64,000 nucleotides of DNA. Origin: Ewingella sp963519305. GTDB lineage: Bacteria > Pseudomonadota > Gammaproteobacteria > Enterobacterales > Enterobacteriaceae. This document shows, piece by piece, positions 7,743 through 16,194 of this stretch (position 1 is its first letter; each line of letters opens with the position of its first letter). Where the stretch lies: contig CAUQMS010000009.1 in NCBI GenBank assembly GCA_963519305.1, forward strand, positions 1 to 64,000. Reading direction: 5' to 3'. The notes beneath the pieces were generated by a model, which did not search any database, was not told where the DNA came from, and was given only the letters and a program-made list of their open reading frames with translations. Both the position numbers and the translations under genes were made by a program.

Positions 7743-8654
7743 TCACTCACCGCTTGTCTGGCCGCTCTGCGCCGCTGTTCGTTTAAGATAATATTCACTC
7801 CCAAGATAAAGTGTTACAGCAATGAAGGTTATGCTTCCTCCCAGTAGCGTGGATCGGGTTGGCAGTTCGGCGAAAAATAGCCAGACCCAGAAGGGCCCCA
7901 GCACGATGTCTACCTGAGCAATCAGGCTAGCCTCTGCAGGAACCACATGTCGGCTTCCGGTCATAAACAGCAAATAGCTAAGACTCTGAGTTGCCAGCGC
8001 AAAAATGAGCAGCCATCCTATATCCTGCAGACCGGGAAGGGGAAGACCGTTTGGCATCATCATAAAACAGAATATTCCACAGAATGCGCAGGCTAACGCC
8101 GTAACGGCCGGCAGGTTCATCCCGGGCCACTTACCAGACAATACTATGCTGGCAGCAAACCCAGCCGTCATCGCCAGAGCCATTAAATTACCTGAACTGT
8201 CTCCCGGCTCCACCGCAGAAACAGCCATGAAAATGACACCTGTCAGGCTCACACCTGCGGACAGCAGTGCGCGTTTTGTGATCTCTTCCCTGAGCATTAA
8301 CCAGCCAATTCCCATGGCAAAAAAAGGCATGGTGGCATAGACCGTCATCACACCGGCAACGCTGGTTAGCTTCAGTGCGGCTATGTAAAAGAACATGGAC
8401 GAAGCCATAACCAAAGCTGTTATTAAACCCTGTCATCCGACATCACGCCGAAATGAAAAGTGCCGCAGATAACCGCCTGCTGCCAGTAACAGGCTTAGTG
8501 ATATGAAAGCAAAAAGGGAGCGCCAGGCGACCATAGCCCAGGTATTCATATCGAGTTGCCTCACGAAAATACCCGCAGTACTCCACAGGACGGCTGAAGA
8601 TAGCACCATAATGAGTCCCGAAGCGTGCCGACTGAATGCTTTATCTGATGCCAT
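7743..8654 (-). pseudogene. EamA/DMT-family transporter with in-frame stop
   Basis: The first part (73 codons from the ATG at 8654, with AAGGA 7 bases upstream) and the second part (to 7743) lie in the same frame, split only by TGA at 8433-8435 in the context RRDVG-stop-QGLITALVMAS. Together they make about 303 residues with ten helices and two EamA repeats (SSAVLWSTAGIFVRQ; ATMPFFAMGIGWLMLREEI), the normal size of drug/metabolite exporters. A single base change would create the stop, so the loss looks recent. Readthrough or restart at the ATG at 8414 cannot be excluded but would lose the first two helices. Confidence 0.85.
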
Positions 8655-8723
8655 TGCGTTTCCTTATTCATTTGCTATTAGTGAGAGTGACTTTATCGAC
8701 GTGTTACACAAAGCTCAACTTAG

Positions 8724-8743
8724 CCACTCTCGGGTGGTTTTTT
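8724..8743 (+). terminator. Second copy of the leuZ-type terminator hairpin
   Basis: CCACTC-TC-GGGTGG followed by six T repeats the leuZ terminator with one changed stem base. Similarity extends from AGCCAC through TATG and a following CT. It could end leftover transcription from the island and may mark its right end. Confidence 0.7.
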
Positions 8744-8917
8744 ATGTCTTTTTTCGCCCTATTAAACGCCCCTTTCAAATCTCTTCTCTCCTTAGTCAGC
8801 CCGCGTCGGCCACTGTGTTCTGCCATTTTTAACGCCCTGAATCAGCGGGCCCTTTGCCGCAAACTCCGGATCAGTCACTATACTGATAAGGTAAGTATCA
8901 CAAACCGGAGGATTGAT

Positions 8918-9349
8918 ATGACCATTCATAAGTACGGTACAGCACACTGGGAAGGCGATATTAAACAGGGGAAAGGCTACATTTCGACAGAAAGCGGTGC
9001 GCTTAAAGATCAACCCTATGGATTTAATACTCGTTTTGAAGGTAAGGCGGGGAGCAATCCGGAAGAGCTGATCGGGGCCGCGCATTCATCCTGTTTCTCA
9101 ATGGCGCTTTCACTGATGCTTGGCAATGAGGGCTTCGTCCCTGAAAGTATTGATACGAAAGCGATTGTGTCACTCGATAAGGTCGAAGGCGGATTTGCGA
9201 TATCCAAAGTGGCACTGGAAAGTAAGGTTAAAGTGCCCGGCATTGAGAAAGACACCTTTGATAAAATCATCAAGCAGGCAAAAGAAGGCTGTCCTGTCTC
9301 TAAGCTGCTGAAGGTCGATATCACGCTAACTTATGAGTTAGTGAACTAA
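8918..9349 (+). CDS. osmC: OsmC organic hydroperoxide peroxidase
   Basis: The 143-residue protein has the OsmC fold and both peroxidatic cysteines (AAHSSCFSMALS near residue 60 and EGCPVSKLL near 126). It reduces organic hydroperoxides and is part of the osmotic and stationary-phase stress response in E. coli. I start it at 8918 behind GGAGGATTGAT, since the frame is open further upstream without OsmC similarity. The upstream CTATACT is a plausible -10 for sigma-S or sigma-70. Confidence 0.95.
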   Translation: MTIHKYGTAHWEGDIKQGKGYISTESGALKDQPYGFNTRFEGKAGSNPEELIGAAHSSCFSMALSLMLGNEGFVPESIDTKAIVSLDKVEGGFAISKVALESKVKVPGIEKDTFDKIIKQAKEGCPVSKLLKVDITLTYELVN

Positions 9350-9414
9350 GATGCACTCAGTGGCCCTGGGGGCCACTCCTGTAGGCACCAGCTGATGATG
9401 CTGATGTCAAAAAT

Positions 9415-9446
9415 AAAGCCGGGCAGTTTTCACTGACCGGCTTTTG
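9415..9446. terminator. Bidirectional terminator between osmC and proP
   Basis: AAAGCCGG (9415-9422) pairs with CCGGCTTT (9437-9444) around a 14-nt loop. It has T on the plus strand and TTTATTTTT on the minus strand, so it serves both convergent genes. Confidence 0.8.
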
Positions 9447-9479
9447 TGCATTTACTGTTTACTGTCACCTCAACCGAAA

Positions 9480-10982
9480 TTAATTAATTTCCGGATGCTG
9501 GGCAATCAGGTTTTTTCTTTTGCTTTCAAGCTCGGCTATCTGAGCGTCAATATCTTCAATCTTCAGTTCGATATTGTCGTGATGCTCCTGCAAAATCTCT
9601 TTGGCTTCAGCGCGGTCAGAGGCGGCGGGTGTCGCCCCTTTCAGCGGTTTATTGGCGGTTTCCTTCATGAAGACACCGGTCACCAGACCAATAACGGAGA
9701 CGATCATCAGATAGTAAGCCGGCATGTACAGGTTCTGCGTCGACTCAACCAACCATGCAGCAAAGGTTGGCGTGATACCGGCGACCATAATGGAAATGTT
9801 GAAGGCAATCGCCAGGGCGCTGTAGCGGATGTTCGTAGGGAACATCGCTGGCAACGTGGAGGCCATGACACCAATAAAGCAGTTGAGCAGTACTGCAAGA
9901 ATTAACAAACCGCAGAAAATCAGGCCGATAACGCCACTGTTAATCAAAATGAAGCTTGGGATCGCAAGTATAAACAGGCCAATACTACCGACGACAATAA
10001 AGGGCTTACGGCCTATTTTATCGCTCAACATGCCGATAAACGGCTGTACAAACAGCATACCGACCATAATGGCGATGATAATTAATACGCCATGATCTTC
10101 TGAGTAGTGCAGACTATGCGACAGGTAGCTTGGCATGTAAGTCAGCAGCATGTAGTAGGTGACGTTGGTGGTGATCACGATACCTACGCAGATAATCATG
10201 CTTTTCCACTGTTTAGTGAAAATTTCACGGAAAGAGACTTTGGGCGGTTCGGCAATATTATTGCGCGAATCGCTATCGATTTTATCCACGTGCTGCTGAA
10301 ACGTTGGGGTCTCTTCCAGAGCATGACGCAAGTAAATACCGATTAATCCCAGCGGTGCTGCGACGAAGAACGGAATACGCCAGCCCCAGTCCAGGAAGTT
10401 CTGCTCACCGACAATGCTTGATATCAGAATAACAACACCGGCACCTAAGACGAAACCGGCGATAGAACCGAAATCAAGCCAGCTGCTGAGGAAACCGCGC
10501 TTTCTGTCCGGTGAGTATTCGGAAACAAAAATGGCTGCCCCGGTGTATTCACCACCCACGGAAAAGCCCTGAGCGAGTTTTGCCAGTAAGAGCAGTATTG
10601 GCGCCCAAATACCAATCGTGGCATAGCCCGGTATCAGTCCGATACAGAAGGTACTGACCGACATAATAATGATGGTGACGGAAAGAACTTTCTGCCGTCC
10701 AAATTTATCACCCAATGCGCCAAAGAACAGACCACCCAGCGGTCTCACCAGGAAGGGAACAGAGAAAGTTGCCAGTGCAGCGATCATCTGAATACCCGGA
10801 TCTGCGCCCGGGAAAAATACCTGACCCAGCGCAAAAGCGACGAAACCGTACACACCAAAGTCGAACCATTCCATGGCGTTACCCAGAGCGGCTGCGGTGA
10901 TAGCTTTCTTCAATTTGGTATCATCAATGATAGTAATATCATTGATTTGCATAGGTTTAACGCGTTTTTTTCTTAATCTCAT
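9480..10982 (-). CDS. proP: Proline/glycine-betaine:H+ symporter ProP
   Basis: The 500-residue protein has the length of E. coli ProP and the same order of features: ITAAALGNAMEWFDFGVYGF at the first helix, twelve MFS helices, the LGDKFGRQKVL loop motif and a long C-terminal helix (DRAEAKEILQEHHDNIELK onward) that forms the antiparallel coiled coil of osmosensing ProP. It imports compatible solutes at high osmolarity across the inner membrane. The start matches E. coli closely. A promoter should lie in 10983-11080, but I cannot assign it. Confidence 0.96.
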   Translation of the reverse strand: MRLRKKRVKPMQINDITIIDDTKLKKAITAAALGNAMEWFDFGVYGFVAFALGQVFFPGADPGIQMIAALATFSVPFLVRPLGGLFFGALGDKFGRQKVLSVTIIIMSVSTFCIGLIPGYATIGIWAPILLLLAKLAQGFSVGGEYTGAAIFVSEYSPDRKRGFLSSWLDFGSIAGFVLGAGVVILISSIVGEQNFLDWGWRIPFFVAAPLGLIGIYLRHALEETPTFQQHVDKIDSDSRNNIAEPPKVSFREIFTKQWKSMIICVGIVITTNVTYYMLLTYMPSYLSHSLHYSEDHGVLIIIAIMVGMLFVQPFIGMLSDKIGRKPFIVVGSIGLFILAIPSFILINSGVIGLIFCGLLILAVLLNCFIGVMASTLPAMFPTNIRYSALAIAFNISIMVAGITPTFAAWLVESTQNLYMPAYYLMIVSVIGLVTGVFMKETANKPLKGATPAASDRAEAKEILQEHHDNIELKIEDIDAQIAELESKRKNLIAQHPEIN

Positions 10983-11235
10983 TTTTTACGTCCTTTGTTC
11001 AAATAGCTCCACTGTGTAAAGCGTGAGATATTTATCTGCTAAAGTACTTTTTAGAAATTTCAAATCATTATAGGACGCTTTTGAGAATAGGTGCAAAGCG
11101 GGGTCATTTAATGAATAATGACGCATTAAATGAAAAAAGAGCAGGTAAGACCCACTCTTTTATTGTGCGCTGTTTTTTACAAATCGATGTAATGATCAAA
11201 AGATCAGAAGGGAAATTTAAAACAGGGAATAGGTT

Positions 11236-11258
11236 AAAACGGCCCCGAGGGGCGTTTT
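11236..11258. terminator. Bidirectional hairpin terminator
   Basis: AAAAC/GTTTT and GCCCC/GGGGC stems, with one bulged G, close around a 2-nt GA turn. It has T-runs on both strands and lies just past the zinc-ribbon gene stop. Confidence 0.75.
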
Positions 11259-11263
11259 TAGGG

Positions 11264-11530
11264 TCAGATTTCACCCGATGTATCTGTGTTGCTCAGTGCC
11301 CTGATCGACAAAGGCAAATGGTAGTTTGGCTGGCTGGTGAAGAACGCCTGCAAAGCTACGCGCTTCTTACGGTCTATCGAGATCTCTTCCATCGTTTTAC
11401 GAAAGATACTGTAGCGGCCACAAGAGGTGCAGGTTACGGTGACAATTTTCGCCGACATGTTTACCGACGTCTTATTGGTGCTTTGGCACAACGGGCACTC
11501 ATCACGAGTGCTTACAACTGTGGAACTCAT
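11264..11530 (-). CDS. Small zinc-ribbon protein, unknown function
   Basis: The 88-residue protein starts at the ATG at 11530, behind GGAGG four bases upstream; the frame is open 18 codons further up without support. Two CxxC knuckles (C12-P-L-C15 and C34-T-S-C37) are spaced as in a zinc ribbon, followed by a helical, basic stretch (RKTMEEISIDRKKR). This suggests nucleic-acid or protein binding, but I do not recognise a named family. It is a single gene between proP and pphA, ending in its own terminator. Confidence 0.75.
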   Translation of the reverse strand: MSSTVVSTRDECPLCQSTNKTSVNMSAKIVTVTCTSCGRYSIFRKTMEEISIDRKKRVALQAFFTSQPNYHLPLSIRALSNTDTSGEI

Positions 11531-11819
11531 AAAACCTCCGGTTTTATTCCGAGCGGCCCATAGTATAGCGCGAAAAGGCGTCAATTGCTTAGCGGTAATT
11601 TTTTATTAGTGGATTTTAAGGGCAACAAGGTGTAGGCAGTTTCTCAAAATGGGTTGAAAACCGCGACATAGCCGCTTTTAGACCTTCCAGCGGCGCCGGA
11701 AATATTTTTTCTTCAGGCAGATATTTTTGCGGGGGTGTTGCACAATTCATCACTTATGCAGCATGCAGAGCACATTATACTTAAAGTATTCCCTAACCTA
11801 ATGGATAAACCAATCCCAA

Positions 11820-12476
11820 ATGACCCCGATTATCTATCAACGCATTGACGGTGCTGAATATCGTCACATTTATGTGGTGGGCGATCTGCACGGCTGTCTT
11901 TCAATGCTGGAAGAGCAGCTTGCGCGGGTACGCTTTGACGCCGCCAGCGATCTATTGCTTTCAGTGGGTGACCTTGCTGACCGTGGCCCTGACTGTATCG
12001 GGTGTCTGGCGTTAATCGACGAACCCTGGTTTATCTGCGCGCGTGGTAATCATGAACAGATGGCGATCGATGCGCTGAATGAAACCAATATCGAACGCTG
12101 GTTACGCAACGGGGGCGACTGGTTTTATGCGTTGGAGGGGGAAAGGGAAGAGGAGGCCAGGCGGCTCATTCACAAGGCTAATCAGTTGCCACACGTGATT
12201 GAAATCAGCACATCTCAGGGCATTGTGGTGGTAGCTCACGCTGATTACACCTCAGACCATTATGAGTTTGGTAAACCGCTGGATGGTTATCAGGTCATCT
12301 GGAGCCGCGACCGGATCAACCATGCGCTGGCGGGGCGTTATAAAGAAATCATCGGCGCACAGGCTTTTTATTTCGGTCATACGCCGGTCGAACATCCCCA
12401 GGTGTTTGCCAACCAGCATTACATTGATACTGGCGCAGTATTTGATGGGTATCTGACGGTACAACAAATTCAGTAA
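11820..12476 (+). CDS. pphA: Serine/threonine protein phosphatase PphA-like
   Basis: The 218-residue metallophosphoesterase has all signature blocks of the PPP family: VVGDLHGC (metal site), SVGDLADRGPD, ARGNHEQM and a late HADY and FGHTPVEH. Length and sequence (NGGDWF, IDTGAVF) fit E. coli PphA/PrpA, which dephosphorylates misfolded-protein response partners. PphB is a close alternative, but the match is better to PphA. The ATG has no good ribosome-binding site. Confidence 0.88.
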   Translation: MTPIIYQRIDGAEYRHIYVVGDLHGCLSMLEEQLARVRFDAASDLLLSVGDLADRGPDCIGCLALIDEPWFICARGNHEQMAIDALNETNIERWLRNGGDWFYALEGEREEEARRLIHKANQLPHVIEISTSQGIVVVAHADYTSDHYEFGKPLDGYQVIWSRDRINHALAGRYKEIIGAQAFYFGHTPVEHPQVFANQHYIDTGAVFDGYLTVQQIQ

Positions 12477-12484
12477 GCACTGTC

Positions 12485-13204
12485 TCAGGGGCGGAACGCC
12501 TGGAATTCCGCCAGAGAAGGATAGGTGTCCTGCCCGCCCGCACGTGTGACGCAGCAGGCGGCATAAAGGGAGGCGTGTTCCAGCGCATTCAGGGCGTCGC
12601 CATCTTTCGCATAATAATGTGCGAAGCAGCCAATAAATGCATCGCGGGCACCCCGCGTATCGACCGCATTGACTTTATAAGCAGCAACGTGACGCGTTTT
12701 CCCCCAGCTCATCCACAGACAACCGCGCTCACCGAGGGTGATGATCAGATTTTTCAGCCCCTGTTGCAGCAGGCTTTTGGCCGCTTCTTCCATCTGTGCA
12801 AAGCCGTTCACCGGCATATCCGTGAGGGCTTCCAGTTCGCTTTCGCTGACAATAAGAAAATCGCCACGGCAGGCGAGGGCAGCATCCCGTGAGCTGCTCA
12901 GGTCAGCAGGGGTGAGAACCACGGTGAGTCCACGTTGCGTCGCGCTGGCCATTATCTGGTTCAGTGTTTCGGCGGGCTGATCCAGTTGCAGCAGGAGGAG
13001 GGCACAGCGCTGAAGGTCACTTTCATTGTCAGGCAAAAACGTACGTACTGCCTGTGAATTGCCCAGTTGCGCGACAGCGCGGGCCTGAAGGCTTTCCCGA
13101 CGGCGGTTGCTGACGGGATTTTGCGTCATCCCGTTAGAATAAAGGGTGTTCTTCTTGTGGTGTGGTAAATCTGTGCCACCGGATCCCATTGCTGCAATAC
13201 CCAT
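12485..13204 (-). pseudogene. deoK: Deoxyribokinase (PfkB family), decayed
   Basis: The C-terminal two thirds matches DeoK (SELEALTDMPVNGF, NLIITLGERGCLWM, KVNAVDT, FIGCFAHYYAKDGD). The N-terminal third is collapsed: after MGIAAMGSGGTDL about 70 residues are missing, including the glycine-rich substrate region, and the join region is low in similarity. The catalytic DTxGAGD loop reads DTRGARD, losing the anion-hole glycine. The frame is still open for 239 codons with GGAG before the ATG, so it may be expressed, but a working kinase is unlikely. It is divergent from deoR. Confidence 0.8.
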
Positions 13205-13355
13205 TTCGTTCTCCCGCAGTCGTATTATTGCGCTATTATTTTGTTATCAAAGCAACATTGCAATGCAATAATGTTTTAAATGTGACATTTGTGGCAGGGG
13301 GAAAGTGCGATTATTCGATTTTATCAAGGTGTGTCAGGTGGGTGGCGGATATTTA

Positions 13356-13373
13356 ATGTTATAATTATAACAT
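13356..13373. promoter_or_regulatory. DeoR-type operator palindrome
   Basis: ATGTTATAATTATAACAT is a perfect 18-bp palindrome. Its core differs from the known E. coli DeoR operator TGTTAGAATTCTAACA at two symmetric positions. It lies between the divergent deoK remnant and deoR, about 85 bases before the deoR start, and contains a TATAAT on each strand, so bound repressor would block both promoters. Confidence 0.8.
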
Positions 13374-13457
13374 ATATCACATTGGCGCCGTTTGCTGCTG
13401 CCACGCTGCAAAGGTATAGTGACCGATAGCCTTTTGCAGACCCATTAAGACATCATC

Positions 13458-14222
13458 ATGGAAAATAAGCGCGAAGACCGAATACAGCGTCTATTACTGG
13501 CGTTAAAGAAGTCCGATAAAATCCATTTAAAAGAAGCCGCGCTGTTGCTCGATGTGTCAGAAATGACCATCCGTCGCGATTTGAATGCTGCACCTTCGCC
13601 GGTGATCCTCCTCGGCGGGTATATTGTGATCGATCCGAAAAACAGCCCGGCGACACACTATTTTGTCAGTGAACAGAAAATGCGTCAGGTGGAAGAAAAG
13701 CGCCGTCTTGCGAGAGTGGCCGCCCGTCTGGTAGAAGATGACGATACAGTGTTTTTTGATTGCGGAACCACCACGCCCTATATCATTGAAAGTATTCCTG
13801 ATGCGCGGATTTTCACGGCTATCTGTTATTCGCTTAACACTTTCCTTGCGCTGCAGGAGAAGCCTCATTGCGAGGTGATCTTATGCGGAGGGGTGTTTAA
13901 ATCCAGCAATAGCATTTTCACCCCGATTGGCCGCAGCAATGAACTCGACTATATCCGTCCGAATAAAGCCTTTATTTCAGCGGCAGGGGTGAGTATTCAG
14001 TATGGCGTGAGCTGTTTTAACTTCGACGAATTGCTGATGAAGCATCAGGCGATGGAAAGAACTGAGCAAAATATTCTGGTGGTCGACAGCAGTAAATTCG
14101 AGCAGGTGCGACCGGCTGCGATCGCACCTCTTGCACGCTTTAATACAGTGGTGACGGACGTTCAGCCCGCTCAACCGTATGTGGACTTTTGCCGCCAGTC
14201 TGATATTACCCTGCTGAACTGA
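13458..14222 (+). CDS. deoR: DeoR deoxyribonucleoside-responsive repressor
   Basis: The 254-residue protein is a DeoR-family regulator with an N-terminal helix-turn-helix (KEAALLLDVSEMTIRRDLN, residues about 22-40) and a sugar-phosphate-sensing domain (DCGTTTPYIIE, CYSLNTFLALQEKPHC, ILCGGVFKSSN). It follows E. coli DeoR closely over its length (252 residues there), including RREDRIQ-like start and LLGGYIV. It should repress deoxynucleoside catabolism genes until deoxyribose-5-phosphate appears. The Salmonella-type DeoQ is an alternative, since the neighbour is deoK. Its 3' end overlaps sbmC by 17 bases, convergently. Confidence 0.88.
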   Translation: MENKREDRIQRLLLALKKSDKIHLKEAALLLDVSEMTIRRDLNAAPSPVILLGGYIVIDPKNSPATHYFVSEQKMRQVEEKRRLARVAARLVEDDDTVFFDCGTTTPYIIESIPDARIFTAICYSLNTFLALQEKPHCEVILCGGVFKSSNSIFTPIGRSNELDYIRPNKAFISAAGVSIQYGVSCFNFDELLMKHQAMERTEQNILVVDSSKFEQVRPAAIAPLARFNTVVTDVQPAQPYVDFCRQSDITLLN

Positions 14223-14703
14223 GAGGGTCGGCAAGGGCTGAGATCTTTTCCACATGCTGGTAAAAGACCACATCCCAGACTCCATTCTCTGAGCCGTCAT
14301 TAAGATAGTGCTCGTAGCAGGCCTTACCATCCGGCTGGTAACCACTTTCGGCAATGTAATGCGTGTAAAACTCGGTCCATGCTTTGGCAAAATTACCGTC
14401 AGCCACCGTGGTGTGGTAGGCCGCGTAGGTGCCACCCGGTAATGTTTGCAGTGCCAGGCCTTCAGCATCGTCAAGAATGAAATTATCGGCAACGCAGACA
14501 GATGGGTCAGCCCGCAACTTTTCACCGGGGGTCGTGTTTGGGTTATCATGGAACAGCGTCAGCCACTCAAGATGTTTTTGATGATGGCGTTGTGACCACG
14601 CCATCAGATGGCGGAAGCCTTCCTTGATGGTTTTTTCATAGGGGCCGACAACCCGGTAACTCACCAGTTTTCTCGCCGGCCTTTCTACTATCATAAATTC
14701 CAT
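14206..14703 (-). CDS. sbmC: DNA gyrase inhibitor SbmC (GyrI)
   Basis: The 165-residue GyrI-like protein has the E. coli SbmC pattern: a VGPYEKTIKEGFRHLMAW block, DNPNTTPGEKLRADPSV and the ending YEHYLNDGSENGVWDVVFY. SbmC protects gyrase from toxins such as microcin B17. AAGGAGA precedes the ATG. In E. coli it is LexA-controlled, but I see no CTGT-N8-ACAG box in the 180 bases upstream here, so SOS control may be absent. Confidence 0.88.
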   Translation of the reverse strand: MEFMIVERPARKLVSYRVVGPYEKTIKEGFRHLMAWSQRHHQKHLEWLTLFHDNPNTTPGEKLRADPSVCVADNFILDDAEGLALQTLPGGTYAAYHTTVADGNFAKAWTEFYTHYIAESGYQPDGKACYEHYLNDGSENGVWDVVFYQHVEKISALADPLSSAG

Positions 14704-14882
14704 AGTGTTCTCCTTATGCCCGATATCAGCGAATGGGGTCCTTTTTTAAAAGAGGAAAGGAGGTTGAGCTATAACAGTTTCAACCTCAATCGGAGTCAAC
14801 TGCTCTACGCGCTATAACAGTGACCATGATAAAATCTTGGTATCAGAAAGTATTATAGTCGTACCTGTCGCGAGGTTTTGAG

Positions 14883-15389
14883 ATGGACGTAATCAAAAAT
14901 ATATTAAATAGTGAAATTGATCGGATTAACCGTCTTGAAGGCCGTGACGGCAAGCCGCGAATCAACACTGAATTTTTTGTGAATCATCCGTGGCTATGTC
15001 TCGCCATGCTGGCGGGCTACATTCTTGTGGGAATTGTGATGTATGTATCCCCTTACATGGGCATAGGGTGGTTCGTAGGTTTTACAGCTTTCCTGTTGTT
15101 TATGTCAGCCATGTTGTTGATGGAAATCAAACCGACTTACCGCTACGAAGACATTGGCGTGCTGGATTTGCGTGTTTGCTATAACGGCGAATGGTACTTC
15201 AGCCGGGAGATTTCTTCTGATGCCGTGGCGCAGTTGTTGAGCTCTAAAGACGTCAGCCCACGCGTCAAAAACCGCATAGAAGCCATTGTACGTAACAAAG
15301 GTGTTATTGATTTCTATGATGTTTACGATGTGGCCCGTCAGGATAAGTTGTTGCACAATACCCTGGCCAGTGTACAGGTTGCGCACTAA
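14883..15389 (+). CDS. ylaC: Inner-membrane protein YlaC
   Basis: The 168-residue protein has two membrane helices (residues about 36-55 and 58-78) followed by a cytoplasmic domain with YRYEDIGVLDLRVCYNGEWY, the signature shared with E. coli YlaC. It is slightly longer than the E. coli protein (156). Function is unknown. It stands alone, with GAGG upstream of the ATG. Confidence 0.88.
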   Translation: MDVIKNILNSEIDRINRLEGRDGKPRINTEFFVNHPWLCLAMLAGYILVGIVMYVSPYMGIGWFVGFTAFLLFMSAMLLMEIKPTYRYEDIGVLDLRVCYNGEWYFSREISSDAVAQLLSSKDVSPRVKNRIEAIVRNKGVIDFYDVYDVARQDKLLHNTLASVQVAH

Positions 15390-15467
15390 GACACCCTTTT
15401 CGATTCTCCTGCAATGACGAGACTGCTGCGGTTCTGATAAACTGAAACTGAACTATCCATCTGGTGA

Positions 15468-15824
15468 ATGTCACAACCTGGCGGATATCAACAGCTCAGT
15501 ACAGAGGCCGCAGTGGAACGCATCAAACTCACTATTCATCATTTATTCAAACTCTCCTCTGATCCTACGAAAACGTCAGCCAGCGTCAAAATGGATGCCA
15601 CGGCAACCGCGCGTATTTTCGCCGGTGATACATTGCTGCTGACAGAGACGATGCAGGGGCAGGCAAACCATTTCGACCGTTATATTCCGTTGGATAACCT
15701 GAACACTCTTTGTCCTGAGGGGCAGGAATTACGGGTGGAATGGGAGTGTGATGGCAGTGCGAAGATGTCTGTATCCCGTGTCGAAATGTGCCCTTGTTGC
15801 GGCGAAGAGGGCCTGCATGGGTGA
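15468..15824 (+). CDS. Hypothetical protein with C-terminal CPCCGEEG motif
   Basis: The 118-residue protein is soluble, with no signal or membrane segment. The middle part is beta-rich (TATARIFAGDTLLLTETM), and the end carries a tight cysteine cluster, CPCCGEE, which could bind metal or react with thiols. I do not recognise a family. GGTGA before the ATG is a weak ribosome-binding site, so a start further in is possible. It is followed by another small unknown gene on the same strand 52 bases away. Confidence 0.65.
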   Translation: MSQPGGYQQLSTEAAVERIKLTIHHLFKLSSDPTKTSASVKMDATATARIFAGDTLLLTETMQGQANHFDRYIPLDNLNTLCPEGQELRVEWECDGSAKMSVSRVEMCPCCGEEGLHG

Positions 15825-15876
15825 GTTATGGTGAGATGACGGGTAGAATAAGCAGAGATCGACAATTAAGGGGCGA

Positions 15877-16140
15877 ATGATGACGTTTATCAACAATGAG
15901 TTTGAATACCGCAACTGGATCATGGAAGAGATATTCCAGGTCAGTGCTGTGGGCGAAACCACTGAATTTGTCGATCAGGAAGTTGACGATTTTATCTTTG
16001 ATGCCCGGCCACTTAATTATCCTTGTATTGCCGTCATGATCCAGACTCCCGGTCAGCCCGGCGTTTGTGAACCCCGGTTTGTCTACAAAGAGCAGGTTTT
16101 TGAGTGGGCACATCAGATGGGGTTTGGCTTCGACAGCTGA
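15877..16140 (+). CDS. Small paralogous protein A, unknown function
   Basis: The 87-residue acidic protein is the paralogue of the one at 17748-18005. They share N-x-FEYR-x-W-x-M near residue 10, a DDF(I/L)F block, the RP-x-x-YPC motif and a C-terminal F-x-Y-x-EQ-x-x-x-WA-x-x-MG. AAGGGG precedes two adjacent ATGs (15877 and 15880), and either could be the start. Both copies lie within 2 kb of each other with yccJ between, so an old local duplication is likely. No function is known to me. Confidence 0.78.
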   Translation: MMTFINNEFEYRNWIMEEIFQVSAVGETTEFVDQEVDDFIFDARPLNYPCIAVMIQTPGQPGVCEPRFVYKEQVFEWAHQMGFGFDS

Positions 16141-16156
16141 AGCAGTCCGGTTTCAA

Positions 16157-16182
16157 CCCTGAGCTTTCTGCTCAGGGTCTTC
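16157..16182 (+). terminator. Terminator-like hairpin after paralogue A
   Basis: CCCTGAGC and GCTCAGGG form a perfect 8-bp stem with loop TTTCT, followed by TCTTC. It lies between the convergent paralogue A and yccJ. Confidence 0.6.
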
Positions 16183-16194
16183 AGGCTTCAGGAA

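Larger units (their letters stand above)
331..8743. mobile_element. Decayed prophage/genomic island inserted downstream of leuZ
   Basis: The segment between the two terminator-like repeats (about 329-353 and 8722-8745) holds a broken tyrosine integrase facing leuZ, a broken DUF968 phage gene, a gtrA-gtrB-gtrC-like O-antigen glucosylation set, an acyltransferase of the Oac type, an IS3-family remnant, a frameshifted phage lipoprotein gene and an ASCH gene. Known seroconverting phages (P22, SfV, Sf6) carry gtr or oac genes next to int and attP, which fits this content. The boundaries are inferred. The right end, beside the broken DMT exporter, is the less certain one, and that exporter may be host DNA. 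Confidence 0.65.

Noticed and set aside
8636..8917. A 94-codon upstream extension of osmC
   Set aside because: It crosses the 8724-8743 terminator and shows no OsmC similarity; the ATG at 8918 has the ribosome-binding site.
11081..11563. A 160-codon open frame opposite the zinc-ribbon gene
   Set aside because: It runs through a terminator hairpin, has no recognisable protein pattern and is antisense to a better-supported gene.
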